From assembly GCA_023333565.1 (NCBI GenBank), contig JAJKFH010000801.1, positions 1 to 64,000 of the forward strand: 64,000 nt of DNA, given 5' to 3'. Both the position numbers and the translations under genes were made by a program. This document shows, piece by piece, positions 24,145-36,072 of the stretch; position 1 is the first letter of the stretch; each line of letters begins with the position of its first letter. The notes below the pieces were generated by a model, which did no database searches, was not told where the DNA came from, and saw only the letters and a program-made list of their open reading frames with translations. The stretch comes from Puffinus mauretanicus. Taxonomy: Eukaryota; Chordata; Aves; Procellariiformes; Procellariidae.

Positions 24145-24480
24145 GTTATGCCAGGCACTGTTTGAACCTTGTATAGAGCATTGCATACAGTTGTGGTACT
24201 ATGCTTTCAGGAAGGATTAATTACAGATGAAATAGATGCAGAGGAGAGGTCACAGGAATATTAGGAAATGGAGTGCCTCCCTTGTGAAATTTGGATGACA
24301 GCTTGCTTTTTTCTTTTCATCCAAACAAACCAAAGTCTGAGAGGAGATGCAATTGCTTTCCATATATATAATAATTAGAAGATGGTCATTGGAGAAGAGC
24401 GACCTCCTGTGAAATGATAACAATGGGCACAAGGGCAAGAAGTTTAAATTAGCCATGAATAGTTATGAATTTAGGTTTCT
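24145..24480 (+). mobile_element. Ancient CR1-like LINE 3' coding remnant
   Basis: Translated pieces follow the CR1 C-terminal order. A 'CIEHCIQLWYYAFRKD' type stretch matches the family's [14 protein letters not shown]. Next comes a region like RGHRNI..W, and then LRGDAIAFHIYNN, which aligns with [14 protein letters not shown]. The GGGCACAAGGGCAAG stretch near 24425 matches the family's interval before the 3' UTR. Stops and indels are frequent, so the copy is much older than the ATTCTATG-tailed elements in this window. Borders are approximate. Confidence 0.65.
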
Positions 24481-26620
24481 AATAATAAGGGCAGCTAGAA
24501 AACTATGTGAGAATTTAAGAAAAATGGGGGAACAAAGGGGCATGTTTCAACACCAAACTTAGCCAGTCTATGAAGGGATTGAGTGACATGGCTAGGTTGT
24601 ACTTAAGGGGTCATATAGCCCTCCAGTGTATGAAGTACTGTGCATTTACCATTGATACATAGATGCCTCATGTGAAAGCTGATTTGCCCGCAGATGCCTT
24701 CACAGAACATAGATTTTTTTTTTTTCCTAATAAGAGTACTTGGTTTTATGTGTGGAACATCCTTTCTCAATGAGAGCATCAATAGCTAGTCATTTTCTGG
24801 CTTTGCCATCTTTGTATATTGGTTTACAAATACAGGCTTTGACTTTTGATTACTCTGTAATACACTTCTAACCACATAAAGAATTTCCGAGGATACAGAG
24901 TTAGTTTGTAGCACATGGAAGTTAAATGTTTAAGTTAGTTTTGAAATGCAACATAATTCATAAATCAATATGCCTCTTCTGTAAATACATGACCAAAGGG
25001 GTTAGCCCACCCTTTTTGTAAACATTGAATTACTCTATAGACATTTAACAAAATAATGAAGTAATTATATATATAAAAAATTCATTTAAAAAATAATTTC
25101 CTTCTGATTCAGCTTTCTTGTACTAAACATTCTTTGTATCACATTGTGAAAATTCTTTAACTGAGACCTGCCTCATTCTGAGTAGGAAAAAGAAGCATTG
25201 TAATTTCTGTAAGAAATTCTTTTATTTCATTGCTATTTCATTTGGCAATATTACTATGCACATTCAGGCACCCCTCTTAAAAATTTCAGTGCCACAGATC
25301 TGTATCATCACATGCAATATTAGCTTTATTTATGGCATAAAGTTTACAGATAAATAAGCAATAAACTCATAACTACAAGAGAAATCAAGTATTACTTCAT
25401 CAGCCTGTCTAGATTTCTTCTTTGCCAGGACTAAAATGACATTATCATAACAAGGCATCATTTTTCCCAGTCTCTGTAATGACATAAATATTAAGGGATG
25501 ATCCAGTATAGCATACTGATTTCACAAAGAAATGTGTCAAAAGTTTGTAATGAAAGTAAAATCCTTTCTGGTGTTGACTGACTGATTCATTAGATGTGCC
25601 AAATCTCTTCAGTTGCTATTGTGCTCAGTATTTTCAAGGTTCAGACCCATGAATCCCATTGATTTCAGTGTACATCATATCAGCCTCAATATTAATAGAA
25701 ATACCGTAATCTTTGGGATAAAATATCTTACTCTAAATGAAGAGGAAAGATCTGCACGGGTGAAGCTACAGGTTATAGCTTTGTTTTCAGTTTTGACATC
25801 CAAAACCAGATCTTTTCAGTAACTTACTCTTTTGGTGTTCCTCTTATACCAGAAAGATTTTATGAAGAGTAAAAAATAAATAATAAAAATCTAAATAAAC
25901 ATCCTCTTTCGGTATGACCATAAAGCAACAGAAAGAATACTTATGTATTAGTAGATTCTTAGGTACCTGTTTTCCACACACAGAGTACCTCCACATGATT
26001 CAATACATATTCCAGTTTCCTACTGGTACCGCCACTGAATTACTGTATTTCAAACTTGTTTGAGTTGTTTGCCTAATCAGAAGATACATGAAGTGGTTTA
26101 TTTCAGTGTTGCAGGTATATTTTTAGGTGGAAATAGGGATTTTATTTAGAGATCTTGTCAACTGATTGCACATTCCTACTACGGAGCATAACTTTATCAA
26201 AAAACAAAATAAAACAATAAAATGGAAAAAACCAGACTGTATGAAGTAAAGAACAAGCAGAAAAATATCACTAACCTGTATGTCACTGTGGGGGAGCCTT
26301 CTCACTTGGTTTTCAATGTCTGCAGCTCCTGTTATGCTCAACAGATATCAGAAGACTAAAGTAATGACTAGTCTGAGATGACTCACTCCCTAGACCACAA
26401 GAGAATTTGCCTTTGGACTGGGTTATGCTCAGGCCTCAGATCAAATGGTGAAATCACCACACATGTGCTTCTGGGTTGTTTAATGGAGCAGTTGCTGGCT
26501 GAAATGTTGGGTTTCTGATAGCACTTGGGACACCCTGGGGTCAACCCAGTTCAGTTTTGTTTGGAAAGGATTGCACACAGCAGAACTTGTTCTGCAAACC
26601 AAATCAATGCTTTGTAAGCA

Positions 26621-26646
26621 TTGGGTTAGGGTTAAATAGGGTTAAT
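26621..26646 (+). repeat. Short telomere-like repeat patch
   Basis: TTGGGTTAGGGTTAAATAGG and the GTTAAT after it contain about three degenerate vertebrate telomere units (TTAGGG). The patch is very short and may be chance. Confidence 0.4.
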
Positions 26647-27040
26647 TAGTGTTTGACTAGGGTTTCTCTGAAAAAAAAAAAACCACTACTGTTTTCAATT
26701 AAGGCATTAATGCAGGTGCAGCCTTAAACAGTTAATTCAGATGTTGAGGTCTATGCTGTAGACATCTAAAGATAGGCAAGATGAATTCCACCTTAAATTC
26801 CCTGGTAAAGAAAGAAATTAAAGGAAATCTAAATTTACAATCACCACATTTCTTATTAGCAGTTGCAATGTATTTTAGAAAAGGAAATCAGAATAATTTC
26901 TCGTGTTCAGGAAGAAAATTCCAATTTATGATTGAGTAGAAGAACCATGTGAAAATCAAAAGAATGAAGCTATGTTAATTGGAGACAAGAATCAATTTGT
27001 ATTTACAACATCAAATTCAGGATATGATTTTCTGAACTGG

Positions 27041-27168
27041 TTTCCTGGTTCTACTGCTGACCTTCTCTGGGTCACTAGACCTGAAGTAGTGATGGTAGTC
27101 ACTAGACCTAAAGTAATCTCTGATGCTTTATAAGACAATTCTTCAGTTTCCCAACTGAGAAGAAGATA
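27041..27168 (+). mobile_element. Possible MIR-type SINE remnant
   Basis: The order CTGGTTCTACTGCTGACCTT, GGGTCACTAGACC and, after an insertion, CTTCAGTTTCCCAACTGAGAA follows the 3' half of MIR. The insertion includes a local duplication: GTCACTAGACCTGAAGTA at 27071-27088 recurs with one change at 27098-27115. Confidence 0.45.
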
Positions 27169-29026
27169 AATCTTTTTTCATGTGTTTTCTGAGTGAACTG
27201 TTTGAACTGTAAGAGATAGTGGCTAGACTTGTTTTAAAAAAATTGTTTTCTCTTGGCCTAAGTTCTGCATTGTGTGGCAGCTAGCAGGATCAATCTAAAT
27301 ATGCAATTTCAAATTTCTTGAATTCTTAGCTCCTCTCAAAAAATGAAAGAAAGCATTTGAATTCTGAATACGTTTTAGGTAGAAAGTCAATTCCTTTAAT
27401 ACAGGATTAAAACATAATAAAAATAAATTTTGTACCCCAAAATGTTTTTGTCAATTAGCTTAGAAGTCCATACCAGTTCAATGGTACAACACTGATGATT
27501 TCAGAGGTACAACACTTTTGATAATTTTCAAAGTTATATTTTGAAAACTGAGTTAGTTTGTTGGCTAAAAGAATCCTCTATATTACTGTCTATTTTTATA
27601 CATAGTTCACTGGGATTTTACAAAAGGTTTTCAAGTTGTTGAAATTTTTTGTCTTTTGAAAATGATTTCAAAGACCCTGTTCCATTATTTTTGCTGAAAG
27701 AATGTTTGTTGCCATAGGTATTTTGCAGAATTAAATAAGTATTTCATGGACTTTTTTCTTTCTAAAAATTCTTATTTGTAACAAAGCCACATATTGTGCT
27801 TGAATATTTTTAACATAATTTAATGACTCAAGGGAAAATTCAGCCTTTTTTTTTTTTCTTTTCAAATTTTTATTTTTACCTTTTTTTTTTTTTTGGTGTC
27901 TATCCTTTTCTCCCCTTAGAATACCAACTTTTCCCCTCTCCAGGTTTTCAGTATCTCAGTTTGATTTATTTGCCCAGAACAAAGTCAAATGCAATCACAT
28001 ATTGGGGAGAAAGGAAGCAAAACTCTAAAGAAAGATCATCTCTTTTAAGTTAATCTGGATCATACACTCTGGAGTATATCACATTTCCTTGCTTGCCTAA
28101 TTTAGTTCTCTAGTGATGCCTCACTAGTGAGTTTGCATACTCTTTGTTATTAGAACCTTCGCAGTGTAAAATAAGTCATAAAAGAGATAAAAGGAAGAGG
28201 ATCTTATTTTCAGAATGGAGGCACCTTTAACTTTTACTGAAATTACTGGCAGCAAGTGTTGAAGACAGAATATCCTCAGTGACTCAACAAATAAATTAGT
28301 TATGTCAAAACATTTTAAAATGACTTTATAGAAATTGTCTCTTTATCTCTTTACCTTCATTTTGAGCAGTTCGGGAAACATTAAAAGTAATTAGGGATTT
28401 TCTAGTTCATTCTATTCAGTATTCTTCTGTCATTAAAACTGTTAATATGAGTAATCAATATCCAGGAGCTGGTTTTTGCTTTGGTGAGCAATCCAGTGAG
28501 TTAAATGAGTAACTGTCTTATATCTTGAAAGATACTCACACAGGGACATTATATCTAGTACAATTAGTTGCCTAAATATGGTTAAATGTGTAGAGCATCA
28601 TTCAGAACTAAATAATGTATGTGTTACTCCAAAGAATACGGTAATTTATGAATTTCTATTAAGGCTGTTTCACTCATTTTTTATTAAACTTGAGAGCTGT
28701 GACCTATCTAGAGATTTCTGGTTAAATTAAGCTAATTGAAGACTAGAGACAGCTAGAGTGAGAAAGGAGTATATGTAAATTAGTTAATATAAATTTAAGT
28801 TAATGAATAAAATTGATTTGGAAATGTGATTTTTTTGTTCTACAATATCACTTTGCTTGCTATAAGTAATATCGCCTCATTATATAAATAATTTAGGGTC
28901 CCCCTCCCTCTGAAATCCACAAACCACCATTGTAATGCTATTATCATGGTATTTTTTTCATCAATGGTTAGATTCAGTCTTCTAAGCGCATGGGATATTT
29001 TTCACAGGAAGGGATACAATTCATCC

Positions 29027-29120
29027 TTGCCCCTGATACCTTAGACACCAGAGGCTTTTCTCTATGGGTGAATCCATATGGGATACCGAGGTGAGCCAAG
29101 TGACATGGTATCAGGGGCAA
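29027..29120. repeat. Perfect 14-bp inverted repeat with 66-bp loop
   Basis: TTGCCCCTGATACC at 29027-29040 is the exact reverse complement of GGTATCAGGGGCAA at 29107-29120. The arms are GC-richer than the surrounding DNA. An AATAAA follows at 29183-29188. It could be the hairpin of a small mobile element or of a transcribed RNA; no family is recognised. Confidence 0.8.
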
Positions 29121-29377
29121 TATATGCTGTACCCCCACAATTTAAAGGGGAGAGTCAATGGCACCTGGGGTAGTGATGCTGCAATAAACTCTTGCTAAAA
29201 CCTCATCCATGGTGGTGAATTTTCACCCTACTGATATCCAAATGAAACTTTAGTTGCAAAAATCACAAACTCCATTTTGTTGACAGTAACCTGGTAGTAA
29301 GACCAAAGTCCTGGATTAAAGGCAGCTAAATACTTGGGAAACCAGAAACACGCAGAGAATCAGTGCTGCGTCCACTG

Positions 29378-29470
29378 ATCTTGCTGTTAAAGCACTTACC
29401 ATGAACTCAGGAGACCTGGCTTCAACTGGATCAGTCACTTTATCTTTTGCCACTGTCTGTGAACCCAACA
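29378..29470 (+). mobile_element. Possible MIR-type SINE remnant
   Basis: TTAAAGCACTTACCATGAAC, then TCAGGAGACCTGGCTTCAA, then TTTTGCCACTGTCTGTGAAC keep the order of the MIR 5' half and core (tRNA-like GGTTCAA box, then 'GCCACT...TGTG'). The alignment is from memory of the family, and divergence is high. Confidence 0.4.
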
Positions 29471-32400
29471 GAAAACACCCCAAAAGATACTGAAAATGCT
29501 GTAGTTTTACAAAGTGCACATTGATTCGGTCATCTTCATTCACTTTCCTCAACTCCCCTTCTCTTAGAAAAGACTCTCCAACTAAGGTTTTGTTGTGTAA
29601 AACGCAAGTGAATGTGAAATACTTTTACATCATGCTGTTTACTTTCCTCAGATGGTAGGGATTAATGGGACAGAATTAACTTCTGACTAAAATTAAACAA
29701 ACAAACAAAAAAATTAAACAAAAAAATGAACTTGGGAACTCATAAAAAGTTAAAAAGTTCTACAGGAATACAAGTTTTTTAATCTGAGAATTTAATATAA
29801 ATTACACTATACAGTCTCTATCACTCCCTGCTTTTTGTTTTTAATTTTTTGAAATTATACTTCTCAGACATTAACAAGAATAGTATAAAATAACAAGAAA
29901 AGCAAAGTAAATAAACCATCAGTTGCTGATATTTTTCTTTTCTGTATCATTTAATTTGAACTAAAAATGGTATGAAAAATTATTAATTCTATTTGACTAC
30001 ACTCAGACCAAAAGGATATTATGAATAGCAAGGAATATTTGCAACTAAAAAAAAAGAAAAATTATATTCTCAAAATGCAATTATAAAGCCATTTAAATAA
30101 TTTTGATTAAATTTGATTTAATTATGATTAAAAGGTTGGTCTTTATTTTTATGGGATTGAAACTTTAATTTTTTTTTTCTATTTCAAAGTCAGACTACGC
30201 TCTGTTGCCATGGTATGTATGTGTGTGTATACATATGTATATAATGGAATTAGAGATCGTTGGGATGGGAGACTATGTTGAAGACAGTAAGGTACTTTTC
30301 AATTGTCTTCAGCAGATTCAGAGTTTACCATAGCACATGCTTTGGTTTTCTAGAAGTATCGTCATGCACACATATACAAAGCAAACACAAAGTTTGGTAG
30401 GATTTTACAGCATTTTGTCTTGTATAAATACCTATATGAAGTACAAAAGAAGTACTGGATTCTAGGGTCAAATAAAGGCAACATCCCATCAACATGGGAC
30501 AAAAGCCATTATAGACTCCCATGCCTGCTTTTTCTAGCTCCACGGCAATTCTGTGCATAAAATGCTATTATATATCTCTGTACATTCTCTCTGTCTCTGA
30601 GCACACATAAAACTCAACGATACACAGCAAAAGCAAAGATCTCTCTTGTAGTCCCCCAGCATTTAGTGCCCTCCGCAGGATATTTTAGATGGGATTTTAA
30701 AAACTGTTTATTGATGTAGTTGCATAGGTGCTAGCAAAATTTATGCGATAACCCTTTTAAAATTCACAGGAAAATATGCAGTCAGCTTACCATTTCTATC
30801 ACAGCAAGAGACTACATATATATCCTTGAGTCACACTTAGGCTATATAAACTCTAAGAGGGAAGGAAAGGTACGTCACCATTTTTTAATAAAAAAACTCT
30901 GTATCACTATCAGTAAAACTTTGCTCTTATATTAATGCATTAATTTAAAACTAAGCACGTGAGTATGAAATAGTAATGTATGGGATACATGCAATGAAAT
31001 TTATAAATTATGAAAAGGGATGGATGTAGGAGAGTTGATATATCAAGTTATAAAGGTAAATAACAAGGAAAAATACTGCAGATGCAAAAAATACATAAAT
31101 TAATTTGTAAATAATAGATGTTAATAGGCCATTATGTAGCAAACATAGAGTAGCTGGATTGCTATATCTCATTTCAACCTTCTGGATCAAACTATGATTT
31201 CCTTCATACTCTAGACCTACAATAATAAAATATCAAAAAGAGATACTATTAGACATTTAAAAAATAAATGCTTCCATTTTTACCTAAAAATTCCAACCAT
31301 TAGTAATCCAGATAGTTACCACTTTGTGCTAACTTTGAACTTTGAAAAAGCACATGAAAAATGCCGCATACCAATCCATTTAACTACCGCTTTGTTTTGC
31401 CTAGTCTCTTTGTGCAATGAAATCAATGAAAAATTAATGGCTTCCATGCAGCATGTTCTTATATATCAGTACCTTAAAATCTTCATCAGTAAAGTTGCCA
31501 AAATATTGCTAGAGGGTTTTTTTTTGTTTGTTTGGACAGACCTGCATGAATCTATAAATGAAACAAAACAGATGCCAAAAGGTATCCAGATGGTCACGGT
31601 TCCCAAAATCCTTTACCCTTACAGAGTCATTACTGACAAACCCCACAGCACCATACAGAGGAAAAATATTGTTTCTGATTTTTCAAATGCCCAATTATCA
31701 CATTACATCTAATTGATGATCATAAATATTGATTTGGGGCACAAAGGACAGGCTTTGACTACTGAATGTTGATATACTTTCTTAACCTCAACAGTTAACA
31801 TTTTGCAGCAATTGTACGGATGTTGAATAATTACAGGCCTTTTGGATCCATGCCAATGCAACACAGTAATCTACATGAAACAATTTTGTACTTCCTTCCG
31901 TTATTTTATTTGGTTTTAATCAGCATAGACCAAAAGATCTTCTACAGGTTACTGCTAAACACAGTGGGCACTGAGTGGGTGCAAGCCTACAAAGTCAAAT
32001 CTGTCCCTGCTATCTTGTGGTGAGGACTGATTATGGAGGAAGGTACCCACCTGACTTTCTCTCGATCTGCTTCCCCCATGCTGAAGTATTTTCATCCCAT
32101 AGCAATATAAGTATATAACCTGCAGGCAACATCCAAGATCTTAGTGTTGTGTTTATTGAGCTGTGTATTCAGGAATCACAAAGAGCACCTGAATGTTGTT
32201 TTGGCAGTTCACTTGGGTCAGTCTTTCCAACAAACTGTTCGTCTTTCAGAAAAATGTGTTGTGGATCTGGCCACATGTAGTTGTTAAAGATAATGTGGCA
32301 CCTTTACAAGAGTGTTTTAGCCTGCTGTCCTAGCTAAATCCCCAGTGAGATAATTACACTCTCCTACTTTGGATAGCTTTTCCACCCCTAAAATTTCTTT

Positions 32401-33611
32401 ATTTCTTCTCATAAACTGTTGTGGAGAACTGCAGTGTGATGGTAAGGATCCTGGCAGATGTCGCACACAATGTATTACCCATAAAAATGCTATCAGCCTC
32501 TTTGGTTTGAGGTAAATTATGTACTCCTAAATTTACACCTTATGTGCTGAAATATTGTGTGTGTGCATAAAATGTGTCTCAACCCAGACAAAAATGTTAC
32601 ACCATCAAGAAGTTTCTCAAATATAAAGGCAGAAAAGCCCTGGAGAATCTCTCCCTGGGGAAAAGAAAAAAAAAAATCTGAGGATTACTTTGCTAGACAA
32701 ATATCAGTAGAAATAAGGAAAAACTCAGGAAAACCTCTTCTTTTGCTCAAAAAAAAACTTTCCTAGACAAGTAAAATAAAACCAAACAAACAAGCAAAAA
32801 TATTTTATTTTGAACAAGGAAAAATACTTCTGGACAAAGTTAGTGTTAATAAAGCCTTGGTTAGCTTCCAAGGTGAAGTTTTTATAGCTGTTAGAATTCA
32901 TAAAGCTAACAGGCAAAGAGGGAGTTCCTATTGCTCCATACAGTTACGCTCATTAACATACAAACTAGATCCAGATTGTTGTTAATTGTCAGGTAAATTT
33001 ATTGTTATAAGTTCCCAGGAAAAGAAAAAAGAAAAAAAAAGGAAAATATTTGCCAAGAAGAAAAGTTTTGCTAATGTAATTAAGAAATTTTTTCTCTTCC
33101 TCCTTCATATGTGAAAACTGCTAAACTCCATTTAGAAACTTTGAAAAAGGATTTCAAGGTGAATTCCTACTGCTGGATGATACAGTGCACTCGTGTGTGT
33201 AAAGCAAAAGAGGAAGGAATAAAATGGCAGCTATAGCATGGAAATACTGCCGCTGGTTGCACATCTGAAGGGAAAAAATTTGTGGTGGAAAAACAACTTT
33301 CTTTTATGTGATAGGAAGTAACTGCAGAAGAGAGTAGCATGACAGCCTCAAACATGGCAAAGAAGTTAGGCTGCATAGTACAGGCACTTTAAAGATGTTT
33401 TTAAGAGCCTAGATACTTCTTATCTCCCACTGTTAACGATTCTCAGTAGAAATACATGCTTTTTAGAACTAAGAGTAAAGCTTTTACTAAGAAAGTTTTC
33501 TCATTTTTATACTACCTATTTGTTCTGGAAAAATAACGTCTTTGAAGCTAGCTGCAGCACTTCTTAAAAAAAAAATTAAAAGCCTAAAAATATTTAGACA
33601 CACACAGGTCT

Positions 33612-34082
33612 ATGGGGCCGGATGGGATCCACCCAAGGGTACTGAGGGAGCTGGTGGAAGTGCTCACCGAGCCACTTTGCATCCTTTATCAGCAGTCCTG
33701 GCTAACCGGGGAGGTCCCGGTTGACTGGAGGTTAGTAAATGTGACACCCATCTACAAGAAGGGCCAGGACGAGGATCCGGGGAACTACAGGCCTGTCAAT
33801 CTGCCGTCGGTGCCAGGGAAGGTTATGGAGCAGATCATCTTGAGTGCCATCATGCGGCACGTACAGGACAACCAAATGATCAGGCCCAGTCAGCATGGGT
33901 TTATGAAAGGCAGGTCCTGCTTGACTCTCCTGATCTCCTTCTATGACCAGGTGACCTGCCAGTGGATGAGGGAAAGGCTGTGGATGTGGTCTACCTAGAC
34001 TTTAGCAAAGCCTTTGACACTGTCTCCCACAGCATTCTCCTGGAGAATGTGGCTGCTCATGGCTTGGGTGGGCGTACTGTTT
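33612..34082 (+). pseudogene. CR1 reverse transcriptase, N-terminal part (broken)
   Basis: An open frame from 33612 to 33998 carries the first conserved blocks of a LINE reverse transcriptase (GPDGIHPRVL, YKKG and NYRPVNL at residues 58-64). The reading then slips near 33960; the aspartate-bearing motif A, YLDFSKAFDTVSH, is encoded in another frame at about 33992-34030. The protein is cut by the LTR insertion at 34088. In a live element this enzyme copies CR1 RNA at a nicked target site. This copy cannot make it. Confidence 0.85.
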
Positions 34083-34087
34083 ACTGG
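34083..34087. repeat. Target site duplication, left copy (ACTGG)
   Basis: ACTGG directly precedes the TG end of the nested LTR and is repeated after its CA end at 35016-35020. Removing the LTR and one copy gives an uninterrupted CR1 reading at this point, which confirms the insertion. Confidence 0.93.
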
Positions 34088-35015
34088 TGTCGCGAATGAG
34101 TAGTTTAGGGGCCGCTTAAAGAATCACCGTCAAAGAAATTAGCAGAAAGTGATTTTAATAGAGATTTATAAAGGTGCGACCTAATAGAATTCGATGGCAA
34201 GGTTCACTCTATTACTTATTACATGGGTGAAACATATAAAGGAAAATCATCTAAGTGTTTATATTTCAGGGACAGTCTAGGTTTCATTCACAATTTAGCA
34301 ACACTTAATTATCAACTAATCATTAACAAACTTTAGTAACACTTAATCATTAACTATTCAATATTTGCAAAGTAAGTTAGTAAGTCTACTACAATCACAA
34401 CTTAATTACAGATTATGTTTACTATTAGTTCACACACACAGAGAAACATATATATATAAAAATATACAGAAGGTACCTGTTAAAAATTCCCCTCGATTTC
34501 GGTGAAGAAATATTCACGTCGAATGTCTAGGGATTCCCTCTCAACGGGCGAAGGTTTGAGCTTCGAAAGGGACTCACCCAGGACCCAGTGGTCCTCCAAA
34601 TATCGCAGACCTGAAAGATCGCAAGCTCTGAGAGGCTCCCACTCAGAGGGAGATGCTGGGTGCAGCCGCTGCGGTCCAGGAGAGCTCAAAGGGCCTCACT
34701 TAGGACGACTGTTTATAGGTTCGCAAGATGGTTGGCTTTAGTCATCTGTAAATTTCCATCCTGGCCACAGTCCCAGGTGGTAATTACTAAAAAATTCTCA
34801 AGGTTTCGGTGTTGTTCTACTGGACACCTGGGCCAGGCAGTAGGAGGATGTTCCCAGCCTCAGCCATGCAGAGTTTCTGATACAGTCAAGGAGCGCTCAA
34901 CTGCCAGACTCAATACACCAAGGCCGAGGTTTCATGGGAATTTCTGAGATGAACAGGCGGCCCAGATCAACAAGTGGCCCAGGGAAGAAAGGAGGGGTAT
35001 GAATGCACCACCACA
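34088..35015 (-). mobile_element. Solo LTR nested in the CR1 (928 bp)
   Basis: A complete LTR with TGTCGCGA at one end and CCACCACA at the other, flanked by ACTGG on both sides and with no retroviral internal region. I favour the minus strand. Read that way it starts TGTGGTGG and has CTATAAACAG as a TATA box (34709-34718). Near its end is ATTAAA (34154-34159), followed by a T/G-rich segment and GCGACA. The GC-rich half near the right end and AT-rich half near the left end fit U3/R followed by a 3' portion. The 5-bp duplication would fit an ERVL-type integrase, but the class is not proven. It must have arrived after the CR1. Confidence 0.9.
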
Positions 35016-35020
35016 ACTGG
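35016..35020. repeat. Target site duplication, right copy (ACTGG)
   Basis: Exact copy of 34083-34087; the CR1 sequence resumes here with GTAAAAAACTGGCTG. Confidence 0.93.
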
Positions 35021-35740
35021 GTAAAAAACTGGCTGAACGGCTGAGCCCAAAGAGTTGTGGTGAATGGAGCTAAATCCAGTTGGCGGCCGGTCATGAGCAG
35101 TGTTCCCCATGGCTCAGTACTGGGGCCGGTCCTGTTCAATATCTTTATCAACGATCTGGATGAGGGGATCGAGTGCACCCTCAGCAAATTTGCAGATGAC
35201 ACCAAGTTGGGCAGGAGTGTTGATCTGCTGGAGGGTAGGAAGGCTCTGCAGAGGGACCTGGACAGGCTGGATCGATGGGTCAAGGCCAATGTATGAGGTT
35301 CAACAAGGCCAAGTGCCAGGTCCTGCACTTGGGTCACAACAACCCCATGCAACACTACAGACTTGGGGAAGAGTGGCTGGAAAGCTGCCCAGAGGAAAAG
35401 GACCTGGGGGTGTTGGTCGACAGCCGGCTGAACATGAGCCGGCAGTGTGTCCAGGTGGCCAAGAAGGCCAACGGCATCCTGGCCTGTATCAGGAGGTGAT
35501 TGTGCCCCTGTACTCGGCACTGGTGAGGCCGCACCTCGAATCCTGTGTTCAGTTTTGGGCCCCTCACTACAAGAAGGACATTGAGGTGCTGGAGCGTGTC
35601 CAGAGAAGGGCAACGAAGCTGGTGCAGGGCCTGGAGCACAAGTCTGATGGGGAGCGGCTGAGGGAACTGGGGTTGTTTAGCGTGGAGAAAAGGAGGCTGA
35701 GAGGAGACCTTATTCAGCTACCTGAAAGGAGGTTGTAACA
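35021..35740 (+). pseudogene. CR1 reverse transcriptase, C-terminal part (broken)
   Basis: Continues the protein interrupted at 34082. The frame 35057-35296 carries motif B/C material, with [12 protein letters not shown] (family SGVPQGSVLGP; here Q is replaced by H) and the catalytic FADD at 35189-35200, ending at a TGA. A separate frame, 35275-35499, then carries [17 protein letters not shown] and [13 protein letters not shown]. The final [15 protein letters not shown] region is in a third frame. At least two frame changes are therefore present. Confidence 0.85.
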
Positions 35741-36072
35741 AGGTGGGGGTTGGTCTCTTCTCCCAAGTAACAAGCGATAGGACAAGAGGAAATGGTCTCA
35801 GGAAGGAGAAGAGGAAATGCTCCAGGGGAGGTTTAGATTGGACATTAGGAAAAATTTCTTCACCGAAAGGGTTGTCAAGCATTGGAACAGGCTGCCCAGG
35901 GGCCGTGGAGTCACCATCCCTGGAGGTATATAAAAGACGTGTAGATGTGGCACTTGGGGACACGGTTTAGTGGTGGACTTGGCAGTGTTAGCTTAACAGC
36001 TGGACTCGATGATCTGAAAGGTCTTTTTCCAACCTAAAATATTCTATGATTCTATGATTTTATGATTCTATG

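Larger units (their letters stand above)
24481..33607. other. Long AT-rich unique stretch
   Basis: About 9 kb without a recognisable gene. It holds possible SINE remnants at 27041-27168 and 29378-29470, a TTAGGG-like patch at 26621-26646, and a 14-bp inverted repeat at 29027-29120 with an AATAAA at 29183-29188. The longest open frame (31326-31712, 128 codons) has no known domain, and its composition is that of the surrounding AT-rich DNA. I cannot exclude short conserved non-coding elements, which need alignment to detect. Confidence 0.4.
33608..36072 (+). mobile_element. CR1 LINE with reverse-transcriptase region, split by a solo LTR
   Basis: This is the longest CR1 here, about 1.53 kb once the nested LTR and one copy of its target duplication are set aside. 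It is 5'-truncated inside the reverse-transcriptase domain, so the endonuclease and ORF1 are absent. It runs to the CR1 3' UTR and three or four copies of ATTCTATG or a variant ending at 36072. Coding blocks in order are GPDGIHPRVL, VTPIYKKG, NYRPVNL, DFSKAFD (33998-34018), then after the [28 protein letters not shown] and FADDTKLG (35189-35212), and finally the C-terminal [19 protein letters not shown] and LRGDLIQL. A frameshift near 33960, a stop at about 35043 and later frame changes disable it. Confidence 0.97.

Noticed and set aside
31326..31712. 128-codon plus-strand open frame
   Set aside because: Longest frame outside repeats, but no recognisable domain, AT-rich composition equal to the flanks, and no splice or promoter support.
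34897..35613. 238-codon minus-strand open frame
   Set aside because: Runs antisense across the LTR/CR1 border, so it cannot be an ancestral gene of either element.
35100..35738. 212-codon plus-strand open frame
   Set aside because: Overlaps the CR1 reverse transcriptase region but in the wrong frame for most of its length; the real motifs are read in neighbouring frames.
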